From a virus, in the IMG/VR virus record IMGVR_UViG_3300047546_002006, positions 1 to 64,000 of that record: a stretch of 64,000 bases of DNA; one strand, written 5' to 3'. Made by a program: the position numbers and the translations under genes. Shown piece by piece: positions 13,790 to 22,226 of the stretch; position 1 is the first letter of the stretch, and each line of letters starts with the position of its first letter. The notes under the pieces were generated by a model that worked only from the letters and a program-made list of their open reading frames with translations, made no database searches and was not told where the DNA came from.

Positions 13790-13837
13790 GCCTATCTCCG
13801 CTGGAGGCAATAACCAGAGCCAGGCATTGCACCTGGC
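13790..13837 (-). other. intergenic two-hairpin element A
   Basis: Minus strand: hairpin 1 GCCAGG-TGCAATG-CCTGGC (seven-base loop), GGTTATTGCC linker, and a less regular hairpin 2 (GCCT...AGGC around CTCCAGCGGAG). Confidence 0.7.
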
Positions 13838-13851
13838 ATGGGAGCTATCAC

Positions 13852-14031
13852 TCACCTGGCCTGGAGTTGACGCACGAACTTGCGTGCGTTCTCCACTGAC
13901 ATTGTGGTACTGCAGTCATAACCCCTCTGGCCCTTGCGGACCAGCTTGGTGATGCGTGCCATACCTACTTCCTTGTTAACAACAAAGCAGTACGTGGCCT
14001 GCTTGGTTGCAACAGTGCAGAAAATGTCCAT
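13852..14031 (-). CDS. small basic hypothetical protein
   Basis: A 59-residue basic protein: MDIFCTVATKQATYCFVVNK, then MARITKLVRKGQRGYDC and a helix ENARKFVRQLQAR. It looks like a small beta-sheet plus helix fold. It is the first gene of the leftward hairpin-punctuated array. Unknown function. Confidence 0.65.
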   Translation of the reverse strand: MDIFCTVATKQATYCFVVNKEVGMARITKLVRKGQRGYDCSTTMSVENARKFVRQLQAR

Positions 14032-14423
14032 GATGAATCGAATGCGATGGAGTTGAATGCGCTACGTTTAACGCCCAGCTTGGCGTGATTAATCCCGAGT
14101 TGTCAGGTCGGAATTAACAAACTGTAATTATGGCAACTGTTCTGTATGAACAAACGTGCGGCGTGGGGCGCGACACTCCCATGTGCGATACGAATTCGTA
14201 TCAAAAAACAGTATAAAAGTAGGTAGAAGTACCTAAAATCCTCACTAAATTGTCGCTCGCTCCTCCGGGCGAACGCAGTGAGCATTCCTTAGCCTTCTCT
14301 TAACGAACGAAGTGAGTTCTAACCCCCACTTACTCTTACCCATCACACATTTCTTTTTTTCTTCCCACATTTCGTGTCGCGTAGGTGTGTGGAGAAGCCC
14401 CAGAAATTTTATTTTCCTTTTTA
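14032..14423. other. non-coding region with inverted and direct repeats
   Basis: About 390 nt without a convincing gene. It holds a hairpin near 14070-14090 (ACGCC/GGCGT), the palindrome GATACGAATTCGTATC (14187-14202, also at 12349), an AT-rich TATAAAAGTAGG stretch and two GAACGNAGTGAG repeats (14271-14282 and 14305-14316). It could hold the promoter for the leftward array, a non-coding RNA, or an origin. Confidence 0.5.
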
Positions 14424-14447
14424 GGCCCTATACGAGGGCCGGTTTTT
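14424..14447 (+). terminator. intrinsic terminator, plus strand
   Basis: GGCCCT-ATACG-AGGGCC followed by GGTTTTT. No plus-strand protein gene ends here, so it may end a non-coding transcript from 14032-14423 or act as an insulator. Confidence 0.55.
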
Positions 14448-14492
14448 AGCAAAAAGTGTCGGCATATCAAGGGTTTTGCCCTAATTTTTAGA

Positions 14493-14519
14493 CAAAAAAG
14501 CCAGGATTTTACTCCTGGC
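14493..14519 (-). terminator. intrinsic terminator, minus strand
   Basis: Read on the minus strand GCCAGGA-GTAAAA-TCCTGGC is followed by six T. It lies 26 nt past the stop of the gene at 14545 and would end its transcript. Confidence 0.8.
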
Positions 14520-14544
14520 GGTAATTTAAATTGTTTTTATGTAA

Positions 14545-14757
14545 TTAATTTTTATTTGCATCTGCCCATTTCATGGCAGCAGTAGCAGCTTTTGCCCTGC
14601 TATCTAAATCAGGACGTTCTTTAGACAGCTCTTCCTTGGCACCAATAATAAAATTGGTGACTTCTAGATTATTTGCGCCTGCTTTTTCCATTTGTTCTGC
14701 GGAATCAGCAATTGCGTGTAAAGCAAGACCGCGCTCCATGCGATTACGTGGGTGCAT
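14545..14757 (-). CDS. small hypothetical protein
   Basis: A 70-residue protein, MHPRNRMERGLALHAIADSA, entirely helical and charged (EEQMEKAG, SRAKAATAAMKWADANKN). It stands alone: own divergent promoter region (14758-14878) and own terminator (14493-14519). Unknown function; a compact helical protein of this type may be a small inhibitor or anti-repressor, but nothing shows it. Confidence 0.65.
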   Translation of the reverse strand: MHPRNRMERGLALHAIADSAEQMEKAGANNLEVTNFIIGAKEELSKERPDLDSRAKAATAAMKWADANKN

Positions 14758-14878
14758 TGTCCTTTTTTTTGCGTAAACAACTTGTTTTCAATAAAGATAG
14801 TCTATAGCATGGCGTTTTTTCTTTATTTATCCACAGTAGAATTCAACTATTAATGAATACGTAAATAAAAGGTATCTA
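14758..14878. promoter_or_regulatory. divergent promoter region before the structural module
   Basis: A 121-nt AT-rich gap between the minus gene at 14757 and the first plus-strand virion gene. GATAGTCTATAGCATGG and TATTAATGAATACG segments offer candidate -10 elements in both directions. Confidence 0.5.
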
Positions 14879-17683
14879 ATGGCGCTAGCACCTGCTGATT
14901 TTTACGCTTATAGCCGCGCTACTGGTACGCCAGTTCCAGAAGATCCAGAAGAACGAGCGCAGATGGCGCCTGAGGTGCTTGAATTCCGCCGTAATCAGCT
15001 CAAAGCTCCACAACAAGAATCAAACCCGCTGGCTGCCCTTGGGACTGTAGCTGCAGGTTTAGGTTTATTGGCCGGTGGCTTGTATGCTGCCAAGCGATTT
15101 GGTACTGGTCGTGCTGCTGTAGCCCCTTCTAAGGTGCCAAACCTGACGCAGCAGGGTATTTCTGATGTTAGTGCCGTTGCAAAACAACAAAATGCTGAAC
15201 GTGTACAACGTGAGTTGAGTAAACAACGTCCACAAGGCGTGGTGCAGACAGATCTTGGTTTTGTTGATGAATTACTCAATGATCCAAGTTTACTTTCGCA
15301 AGTTGAGTACCAAGAATTTACCGAAGGTTTAACTGGGCCAGCCCTATCTCAACTTCGTGGCGCTGAATCTAGAGCACGTAATGAGTATCGCGGTTTGGTA
15401 ACAGAGATTGGTGATCAGATTATTGCAGAAGAACGTGCCAAAGTCCAATCACAAACTTTAAGTGCACTGGAGTCTGGCGAAGACCAGATGACAGGTCGTG
15501 TCAAAATGCAACTGTCGCGTAATGAAGATTTAGATTTAAGTCAAATTGAAACGCTTGAAAATATTGCAGAAGAAAATAATGCGCTAATGCGAGAGCAAGC
15601 AGATCCCTCTCAAATGCAAGGATATGTGCCAGACCAAGCAATTAACCAAGCAGCATCTCAGTTACCAGATGGCCCTCCCCTGGACCAAGCGGAAGGAAAA
15701 CGTGTTTTTGATTTGAGTGGGGGCAAATCAAAAATTACTGGAAATATTGTTACGCAAGGTTCAAAACAATATTTTACGGCTTCTCCTAATGTTTTAAATC
15801 AAGGACAAGCTGATGACGCATTAGTGCAAGAAGCAATACGTCATTTGCGAGCTCAAGAAATTGATACTGATTTTGATTATTCGCTAGAAAACAAAATTCA
15901 AGCTGCACAAGTTAACGATCGTATTCAAAGAGCGCAAGCATTACAAAACCAAGCAAATCAAATCCTTTCTGAAATTCAAGCAGAAGCACAACCAGTTACA
16001 CAACAACTATCTCCTGAAGAATTTGCTTCAGCTTTTAATAAGCAATACCGAGAAGAGTTAAATGCTTCATTGCAACTTGTTGATAATGCACGCCAACGTG
16101 CTGAGCAACGTTCTGCACAAACAGAAGCAACAGGCGAAGATCTCGAATCCCTGCTTTTAGGTGAACCTGGAACTATTGAAACCACCATGCAAGGCAAAGC
16201 CCTCCGTGGCGGGAAGCCAAACATTACTGGTGATATTGTTTATCAAAATGATGCAGGGAATTTTGTTACTGCAGATGCCGGATTAAAAACACGTTTAAAT
16301 CAAGGTCAACAATATGAACAACGTGCACGCCGTTTAAATCAACTAAGGTCTGCTTCAGATGAAGAATTAACAGGGTTGTTCTTCCAGGGTCAGCAAGCTA
16401 TTGCAAATAAACAACCCATGACGCAATTAGATTTAGATACAATGAGATTTGCGTCTGAAATTTTGCGCACCAGGGCATTAAAAGAAGTAGAACCTACCCG
16501 TTTGCAACTAGACGCATTAGAACGATCAAAAGCTTCGATTGCAAAATCCCAAGAGATTTTACAAGCTGCTAGAAATTTACGGCCAACCGTTTCCCCTGGA
16601 CCTGCGCAAGATGTTGCACGTTCTATGGAAACACTGCGTCGTGCAATGATTGTTGATCCTTCGGAACCGCTGCCTAGCTATCCATCTGTACAACAACTCA
16701 GGACAGGTTTTATTGATGCAGGTGATTACGCTGAATTAGGGCCAATTGTTGGTGCTCCTGATGTTTATACCGGAGCTGCGGCAGAAGCTGCTGGACCTGT
16801 GATTTTTACTGGCAAAAGCAAAGCTAATACTGTTATTAAACAACCAGATATTACCGGATCCGTCACTACGCCAGTTGGCAAATATTTAACACAAGATAAT
16901 CCAGATGTCCTTGGCACAGTTTATAGAGTTGCCGGTACTCCAGCCAATCGTGCAATTTCGGCACAGGTGGAAGCAAATGCACAAGCATTTTTAGCAGATG
17001 CTCTTACTGGTGGTTTACAACAAAAAACACAACGCGTTCCAGAACCTTATCGAACCCCAGGTACTTATGGGGTTCAACAACTTAATCTTTTAACTCCTCC
17101 TCTTTCTGAAAAAGGTTTCTCCCAGAATCCTCTCGGCCTTACAGGTTCTGCGCCAAGTCAACGTACTTTGTATGCTCAGTATCAACCTGGCCGCAGTGCT
17201 TCAACTCCTTTAAGTCCATTTATTGGCGAGATGCTTGGTGGCACGGTAAATGTTGTACCACCTTCTACTGCTGGTGCTGCAATGCGGCGTGATATTGGCG
17301 CTCCACCCGGCAGTATTGATTTGACGCGGCGTGGCGAACGTGGACGTTACTTCAGCCGCTATCCTGAGCAACCTTTTGTTACGGGTATGGAGCCAGCTCC
17401 AATTGGACCCATCGTTCCTTCACCAGGTTTATCTCGCGTTGGTGGCATGCAACAAAAAACAATTAAAGGTGCCGGTAATTTGCCGATCACTCAATTGACT
17501 ACACAAGGACAAAAGATTTCATATCCACACATGGATCCCCTAGTTAAAGCAACTGGTTTCCGTGGAGAGCAAATTACAAATGTTCCACGTTATGGTATTA
17601 ACCCAGGAGCTGAAGATTGGCGCACGGATTTAATGCGTTCAGAGTTTAGGCGCAGCGGTCCTCTTCGCAGGTATCAAGCGTAA
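14879..17683 (+). CDS. large presumed virion or ejection protein
   Basis: A 934-residue protein. After about 50 residues there is one hydrophobic segment (LAALGTVAAGLGLLAGGLYA), then long Q/A/E-rich helical, probably coiled-coil regions. Three imperfect repeats follow, with cores KSKITGNIVTQG, KPNITGDIVYQN and QPDITGSVTTPV, each with an FxxxD/P strand after it. The C-terminus is Pro/Gly/Arg-rich. It opens a run of Ala/Gly-rich proteins before the packaging genes. By size, helical content and one hydrophobic span it could be an internal virion protein delivered with the DNA (inference). Confidence 0.7.
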   Translation: MALAPADFYAYSRATGTPVPEDPEERAQMAPEVLEFRRNQLKAPQQESNPLAALGTVAAGLGLLAGGLYAAKRFGTGRAAVAPSKVPNLTQQGISDVSAVAKQQNAERVQRELSKQRPQGVVQTDLGFVDELLNDPSLLSQVEYQEFTEGLTGPALSQLRGAESRARNEYRGLVTEIGDQIIAEERAKVQSQTLSALESGEDQMTGRVKMQLSRNEDLDLSQIETLENIAEENNALMREQADPSQMQGYVPDQAINQAASQLPDGPPLDQAEGKRVFDLSGGKSKITGNIVTQGSKQYFTASPNVLNQGQADDALVQEAIRHLRAQEIDTDFDYSLENKIQAAQVNDRIQRAQALQNQANQILSEIQAEAQPVTQQLSPEEFASAFNKQYREELNASLQLVDNARQRAEQRSAQTEATGEDLESLLLGEPGTIETTMQGKALRGGKPNITGDIVYQNDAGNFVTADAGLKTRLNQGQQYEQRARRLNQLRSASDEELTGLFFQGQQAIANKQPMTQLDLDTMRFASEILRTRALKEVEPTRLQLDALERSKASIAKSQEILQAARNLRPTVSPGPAQDVARSMETLRRAMIVDPSEPLPSYPSVQQLRTGFIDAGDYAELGPIVGAPDVYTGAAAEAAGPVIFTGKSKANTVIKQPDITGSVTTPVGKYLTQDNPDVLGTVYRVAGTPANRAISAQVEANAQAFLADALTGGLQQKTQRVPEPYRTPGTYGVQQLNLLTPPLSEKGFSQNPLGLTGSAPSQRTLYAQYQPGRSASTPLSPFIGEMLGGTVNVVPPSTAGAAMRRDIGAPPGSIDLTRRGERGRYFSRYPEQPFVTGMEPAPIGPIVPSPGLSRVGGMQQKTIKGAGNLPITQLTTQGQKISYPHMDPLVKATGFRGEQITNVPRYGINPGAEDWRTDLMRSEFRRSGPLRRYQA

Positions 17684-17716
17684 TCTTGATAAAATTAAAA
17701 CATCATCTTTAAACTA

Positions 17717-18028
17717 ATGGCTGACGACAAGAAAGACAAAAAGTGGATTCAAGACATGGATATGAAGGAAGGTGCCTTTACTGCTAAAGCACGCCGTAAA
17801 GGCATCACCTCTGCTCAGCTTCAAGAAAACGTATTATCTGATCCAGATAAATACGATGAAAAAACAGTAAAGCAAGCACGGTTGCGTCAAACATTAGTAA
17901 GCTTAAAAAAGAAAAAGAAACGAGGCAAAGGCGTGCAAGGCTCTACGGGCAACACTGGAGCACAAGGTACCACCGGAGCACAAGGTACCACCGGAGCACA
18001 AGATTCAAAACGTAAAGCAGAAAGCTGA
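17717..18028 (+). CDS. small basic protein with short collagen-like tail
   Basis: A 103-residue protein. Residues 1-75 are highly charged (MADDKKDKKWIQDMDMKEG, AKARRKGITSAQLQENVL). Then comes KKKKKRGKG and a short Gly-X-Thr/Gln run (GSTGNTGAQGTTGAQGTTGA). The repeat is made by two exact 18-bp units at 17957-17992. Probably a minor virion or DNA-binding protein. It overlaps the next start (TGATG). Confidence 0.7.
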   Translation: MADDKKDKKWIQDMDMKEGAFTAKARRKGITSAQLQENVLSDPDKYDEKTVKQARLRQTLVSLKKKKKRGKGVQGSTGNTGAQGTTGAQGTTGAQDSKRKAES

Positions 18029-18621
18029 TGGCTAAAGATTATCGTTTAGACCTTGGTCGTTACATTGATTACTCCAAGGATGTTTTTGCCAAAAAGAAAC
18101 AGTTAAATTTTGATGATCTGTTTTCAGCCAAAGCATCAACAGGTGCAGCCCCTTGGATGCCAAGCAGGTTTGAAACGACAGACTTGCTTCGTCGCATTCA
18201 AACGCGTAAGCTAAAACTTAATCCATCTCTTAATTTTGTTGGTGATACACCAGAAGAGTATGAGGTTTTTGCAAATATTGGTAGGTTTACACGTAAAGAA
18301 GGATATGACTTTACAGTTGGCCGCCCACTTACAAAATTAAGGCCGCAAGAACAGCCTGGCTATAGTTCAACCTGGATGGATGCATACAATTTAAGTCCAA
18401 CACTTAAACCTGATGATCGAGTAAGTAATCCAATGCCTCGGTTGAGCAACCCAGATCCCAACGGTTATATTATGGCGGCAGCAGAAAACCGTGCTAAAAA
18501 TGAATTAGAAGGCAATCGATCTGTTGCTCAATTACTTTCCAACAAAACAGAAGATAAGCCAACAGATGGTCCATCAGAAAAATCCGACTATCGCTCGGCA
18601 CCAGAAGCAAAACCAGCTTAA
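18028..18621 (+). CDS. hypothetical, possibly virion protein
   Basis: A 197-residue protein, MAKDYRLDLGRYIDYSKDVF at the start and a Pro/Lys/Asp-rich tail (EDKPTDGPSEKSDYRSAPE). Not recognised. Coupled to the gene before it and part of the same rightward run. Confidence 0.65.
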   Translation: MAKDYRLDLGRYIDYSKDVFAKKKQLNFDDLFSAKASTGAAPWMPSRFETTDLLRRIQTRKLKLNPSLNFVGDTPEEYEVFANIGRFTRKEGYDFTVGRPLTKLRPQEQPGYSSTWMDAYNLSPTLKPDDRVSNPMPRLSNPDPNGYIMAAAENRAKNELEGNRSVAQLLSNKTEDKPTDGPSEKSDYRSAPEAKPA

Positions 18622-18667
18622 TTATTTAATACCCACACTTTATAATAATTAAAAAGGAAATGGATAA

Positions 18668-19258
18668 GTGAGCTTTCTGCGCCGCCTGAATCTTGCCGGA
18701 CGTAACGCACCAACGTCCTTTTCGCCTGCTCAGTTGATGTCTCAAGTGGCCAAACCCTCTTTAACGAGTGGTGCTTATTCAGGTGGCTTATCACTGTTGT
18801 TGGGTGCTAATCCCATACAAGCACTTGCTGCCGGTGCCGTTGATGCTGGTGCGTCTGCAGCTTCTCTAGGTTTATTGCGTAAATTAAATCCCAAATCTTA
18901 TGGACAACGTACGTTAATTGATACTAAAACCGGTGAAAAAATAACACAAGAAATTACCCATCCTTTAGAGACACCTCTTAATGTTGCTACAAGTATTGGT
19001 GTGAATTTTTTAGCAGGCCCTCTTATCTATGGAGGCGGACAAAAAGAGCAAATTTCTCAACAAATCGAACAGCGCTCTCTTGTAAATCAAACACCCATTA
19101 ATCAACAACTTGTTTCCCCTGGCACGCAATTCCAAATGGCTGGGTTACCCGATGCAAGTCAATTCGAGCAACTTCTTAACCAACGTGGCAATTGGACTCA
19201 ATATCTGAGCCCAGAAGATCAGGCCTTAATTGCCGGCGTTGTTTCACCAAGGTTGTGA
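18668..19258 (+). CDS. Ala/Gly-rich presumed virion protein
   Basis: A 196-residue protein from a GTG start. A basic N-terminus (MSFLRRLNLAGRN) is followed by a hydrophobic A/G/L-rich region (LLLGANPIQALAAGAVDAGA) and a second apolar patch (VATSIGVNFLAGPLIYGGG), then a polar Q-rich end. The pattern suits a membrane-interacting internal protein. A TTTATAATAA motif lies about 20 nt upstream. Confidence 0.65.
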   Translation: MSFLRRLNLAGRNAPTSFSPAQLMSQVAKPSLTSGAYSGGLSLLLGANPIQALAAGAVDAGASAASLGLLRKLNPKSYGQRTLIDTKTGEKITQEITHPLETPLNVATSIGVNFLAGPLIYGGGQKEQISQQIEQRSLVNQTPINQQLVSPGTQFQMAGLPDASQFEQLLNQRGNWTQYLSPEDQALIAGVVSPRL

Positions 19259-19259
19259 T

Positions 19260-20222
19260 ATGTTTCAAGAGTTTCTTAACAAATTAACAACAGGTGCACG
19301 TAAAAGTGCAGAGGCATCAAAACGTGCAGCTTCCTACGATCCTGATCTGCCTGCCGGCATTAAACAAGATGTTGAACGCAATCCAACTATTCTTAAAAGT
19401 ATTCCTGGCTTGCGTGGTCGTTACCATGACGAGCTACGTGCTCTTGGTGTCTCGTTAAAAGAAACACCTATCGAAGCAGCCGGTGCATTTGGCACTCGTT
19501 TGCTTACTGATTTAACCAATGACGGTACACGCGGCATTTACTGGCGTTACAACCATCCCCTTGCCTGGTTAGAAGAGGGTGCTAAAGCAGCAATTGGCGA
19601 GAAGGCATATAAAGAACTTGGCCCCACAAAAACCGGTCTTATTGTCGGTGCTGGTGTTGCATTACCTGCCACTGCATTAACAGGCGCATACGACATCTTG
19701 AATCCAGGGGAGATGTTTCGCCCCAAAGGATTTGCTCAAGGTTATGCAGAAGAAGGTTCACAAGATCGTAGAGAAACATCGCAACCTGTACCAGAGTTAT
19801 TTGAACGTTTCTTCCTTGGACGCACTGGCCGCCCATTAAGTTATGAAACAGCAAAAGAAGATATTCCTTCTTTAACGCCAGAGCGTTATGGTAACTATCT
19901 GCGTAATTATTATCAAGACCATGGATTTATGGGTCTTGTAAAAGCAACTCCAGAAAATCTGCAAGGTGTACCAGAAGCTCGAGTTCTTGGTTATCCAGTT
20001 ACTATTCCATCTGTGACTACAGCGGTTGGTGGTATTGCTGGTGCAGCATTATCCATTCGTACTGCACCAACGGTTAAGAATGCATTCCGTCGTGGCCTTG
20101 CTGGCGCTGCTGCAGGTTCTGCTGCTGGTGCAATGGTAGGTAATCTTGCCAATGCAGTATTAGCATCAAAAGCAACACAACAGACCATGCCTACCACTGC
20201 TCAGTATGAAATGATGCAGTGA
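19260..20222 (+). CDS. Ala/Gly-rich presumed virion protein
   Basis: A 320-residue protein, MFQEFLNKLTTGARKSAEAS, with hydrophobic patches near the middle (TGLIVGAGVALPATALTGAY) and near the end (GGIAGAALSIRTAP, GLAGAAAGSAAGAMVGNLAN). I chose the ATG one base after the previous TGA. Part of the suspected ejection-protein set. Confidence 0.65.
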   Translation: MFQEFLNKLTTGARKSAEASKRAASYDPDLPAGIKQDVERNPTILKSIPGLRGRYHDELRALGVSLKETPIEAAGAFGTRLLTDLTNDGTRGIYWRYNHPLAWLEEGAKAAIGEKAYKELGPTKTGLIVGAGVALPATALTGAYDILNPGEMFRPKGFAQGYAEEGSQDRRETSQPVPELFERFFLGRTGRPLSYETAKEDIPSLTPERYGNYLRNYYQDHGFMGLVKATPENLQGVPEARVLGYPVTIPSVTTAVGGIAGAALSIRTAPTVKNAFRRGLAGAAAGSAAGAMVGNLANAVLASKATQQTMPTTAQYEMMQ

Positions 20223-20252
20223 TAGAATTTATAAAAAAGGTAGAGTGTTGAA

Positions 20253-21212
20253 GTGCTTAATCCTTACGCATCTTACGGAATTACGCCTAATTTTCAATTA
20301 GGAACGACAGGATCTTTTGCTCCACAGCCTGGCATGTTCGCTGGTGGTGCAGCACCTTCTGTACGTCTTGATCCACGAGCACAACAAGTTTTGGCAGATC
20401 AATCAGCAGCTGCAGGCGCTGTTAATCTTGGTGGTATTGCAGGTGGTCCTCAAGCACCTCAACCTGGTACCGGCCAACGCATTCGAGAAGGGCTTCAGAC
20501 AGCGAAAGGTAAGGGACAAGAATTTTTAAATGCGTTTCTTCAGGGTGCCTCTGCCCTGCCAGTTGGCCGTATTGGTGCAGCTGCTGGAATGATTTCACCA
20601 GCCATTACAGCTATCGGGGAAGCAACTGAAGGCCGTCCAGTCGGTGCTCTGGGTGCCATTGGTGGTGGTGCCGCTGGTGTCGGTCTTGGCGCCGCCGCAG
20701 CCCGCTTAATTCCTGGCCGTCTGGGTAAGATTGCTGGTGCTGTTCTTCCCACTGTGGGCGGTATGATCGGCGCTCCTACAGGCGCTCAAGCGGCTGAGTC
20801 CATTCGTCAAAAAGCAACAGGTGAGCCCACCAAAGGTAAAGAGGGTGAGTTCAGTACTCAAATGGCAATGGCTCAGCAAATCAATGAGTTAGGTGCCACG
20901 CAATATCGCGATCAGATGGGTACATATACAAGTGCTCTTAAAGATCTTTCCAAACATTATTCTGATCAACAGTATTACGATCTGCAGCGCAATATGCCGC
21001 TGATCGAAAAAATGAAGAACTCTGAGCTTGTTCGTCAGCAAGCCCTTAATGCACACATGGCGCAACAACAGGCCATGCTTGGTACTTTGGCAACTGCAGG
21101 TGCCCTGGCACAAGGTGCACAAGCTGAGTCTGGTGCAACACTCCGCACAGCATTAACATCTGCTCCATATGCAGGCGCTGTACTGCAAGCTCCCCAAATT
21201 CGCTTTGGTTGA
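20253..21212 (+). CDS. Ala/Gly-rich presumed virion protein
   Basis: A 319-residue protein from a GTG start. Residues about 100-190 are a long glycine-zipper-like hydrophobic region (GALGAIGGGAAGVGLGAAAA, then AGAVLPTVGGMIGAPTGAQA). The last 100 residues are helical with QTMA/Q-rich stretches. Glycine-zipper segments commonly insert into membranes; a DNA-delivery role is inferred. Confidence 0.65.
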   Translation: MLNPYASYGITPNFQLGTTGSFAPQPGMFAGGAAPSVRLDPRAQQVLADQSAAAGAVNLGGIAGGPQAPQPGTGQRIREGLQTAKGKGQEFLNAFLQGASALPVGRIGAAAGMISPAITAIGEATEGRPVGALGAIGGGAAGVGLGAAAARLIPGRLGKIAGAVLPTVGGMIGAPTGAQAAESIRQKATGEPTKGKEGEFSTQMAMAQQINELGATQYRDQMGTYTSALKDLSKHYSDQQYYDLQRNMPLIEKMKNSELVRQQALNAHMAQQQAMLGTLATAGALAQGAQAESGATLRTALTSAPYAGAVLQAPQIRFG

Positions 21213-21214
21213 TC

Positions 21215-21736
21215 ATGGCACCACGCAACTTTTTTGAGAAACCAAATGCATTGAGCTGGGTGAACTACTACGGTTCTCAGGAACCCCAGGTCACCATGCG
21301 GGATTTTACCCCGCAACAAACACCTGCTGCAACCACGCCACAACTATGGAATGGTGAAATTCCAGTAGCTGGGCAAACATCTACCGGCAATGCATATCAA
21401 CGGGTAATGTCACAGTTGCCACCAGAGTTATTTGGTGATGACAAAGACCCAATGTCCAAATTAATGCGTTGGTCAATCTTCCGCGATATGTATGAAAATG
21501 ATCCAGAGATCATTCGTCAACGTGGACAGATTTATGGTGACATCATGAATCAAATGGCAGATAAAGCAAATGCTCGTGCCATGCAAAGCAATCTTTTTGC
21601 TGGTCTATTAAGCCTGCCAAAACAATTTGCTACAGCAGCTGAACGTCGCCTGGAGTACCTGCCTTATCAGTTACAGGTTGCTCAACCGCCGCAAAACTCT
21701 AGTTTTGTAACCAGGCAATACGCAACTGTTGTTTAA
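21215..21736 (+). CDS. hypothetical virion-associated protein
   Basis: A 173-residue protein, MAPRNFFEKPNALSWVNYYG, with a helical centre (QLPPELFGDDKDPMSKLMRW, MADKANARAMQS). No family recognised. The ATG is two bases past the previous stop. Confidence 0.65.
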   Translation: MAPRNFFEKPNALSWVNYYGSQEPQVTMRDFTPQQTPAATTPQLWNGEIPVAGQTSTGNAYQRVMSQLPPELFGDDKDPMSKLMRWSIFRDMYENDPEIIRQRGQIYGDIMNQMADKANARAMQSNLFAGLLSLPKQFATAAERRLEYLPYQLQVAQPPQNSSFVTRQYATVV

Positions 21737-21767
21737 TCTTTTATGTTAATCTAAAAGAAAAATAATC

Positions 21768-22187
21768 ATGGACTTAGGAAGTATTCTTTCTGGCATTAGT
21801 CAATACGGAGCAATTCCAGATCAACCAACAATTAATTCTTTTCCTTTAGCTAAAGGTGCTACTGGTGGCTTTGGTTTGTTTGGTGGCTACAATCCAATGC
21901 AGATGGCTGGCATGCTAGGCATTGGCCAGTTTGGTGCTCAGCTTGCGGGTCAAGAAGCAGCCGGTAAATCTGGACAAGCGGGTTTGGATACCATGGCTGA
22001 CTTACGTGATATTGATTTTGGTACAGATCTTTTTGCTGCAAATAAAGATATTTTTGAACAAAGAGATATGCCACGGTTTTTTGATAAGTACCGTGCCACT
22101 AATCCTTTCTATCGTCAAAATCAACTACGCCAAAATCTGCCAGATCTCGCTGGACGCTATGGTCGCTTTGGTGCCTTCGTCGCTTAA
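21768..22187 (+). CDS. hypothetical virion-associated protein
   Basis: A 139-residue protein, MDLGSILSGISQYGAIPDQP, then a Gly/Phe/Met region (GGFGLFGGYNPMQMAGMLG) and a basic tail with repeated R-x-N (RATNPFYRQNQLRQNLPDLA). Unknown. Confidence 0.65.
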   Translation: MDLGSILSGISQYGAIPDQPTINSFPLAKGATGGFGLFGGYNPMQMAGMLGIGQFGAQLAGQEAAGKSGQAGLDTMADLRDIDFGTDLFAANKDIFEQRDMPRFFDKYRATNPFYRQNQLRQNLPDLAGRYGRFGAFVA

Positions 22188-22226
22188 ATTTTTACAGTTA
22201 AAATATACATAATATGAGTATCAAAT

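Noticed and set aside
10081-13837. Integron attC sites as an explanation of the repeated gene-gap hairpins
   Set aside because: The GTTRRRY core is not regularly present, no integron integrase is seen, and the two-hairpin layout differs from attC.
14103-14285. 60-codon minus-strand frame in the non-coding region
   Set aside because: Unusual composition, crosses the GATACGAATTCGTATC palindrome and lacks a start signal.
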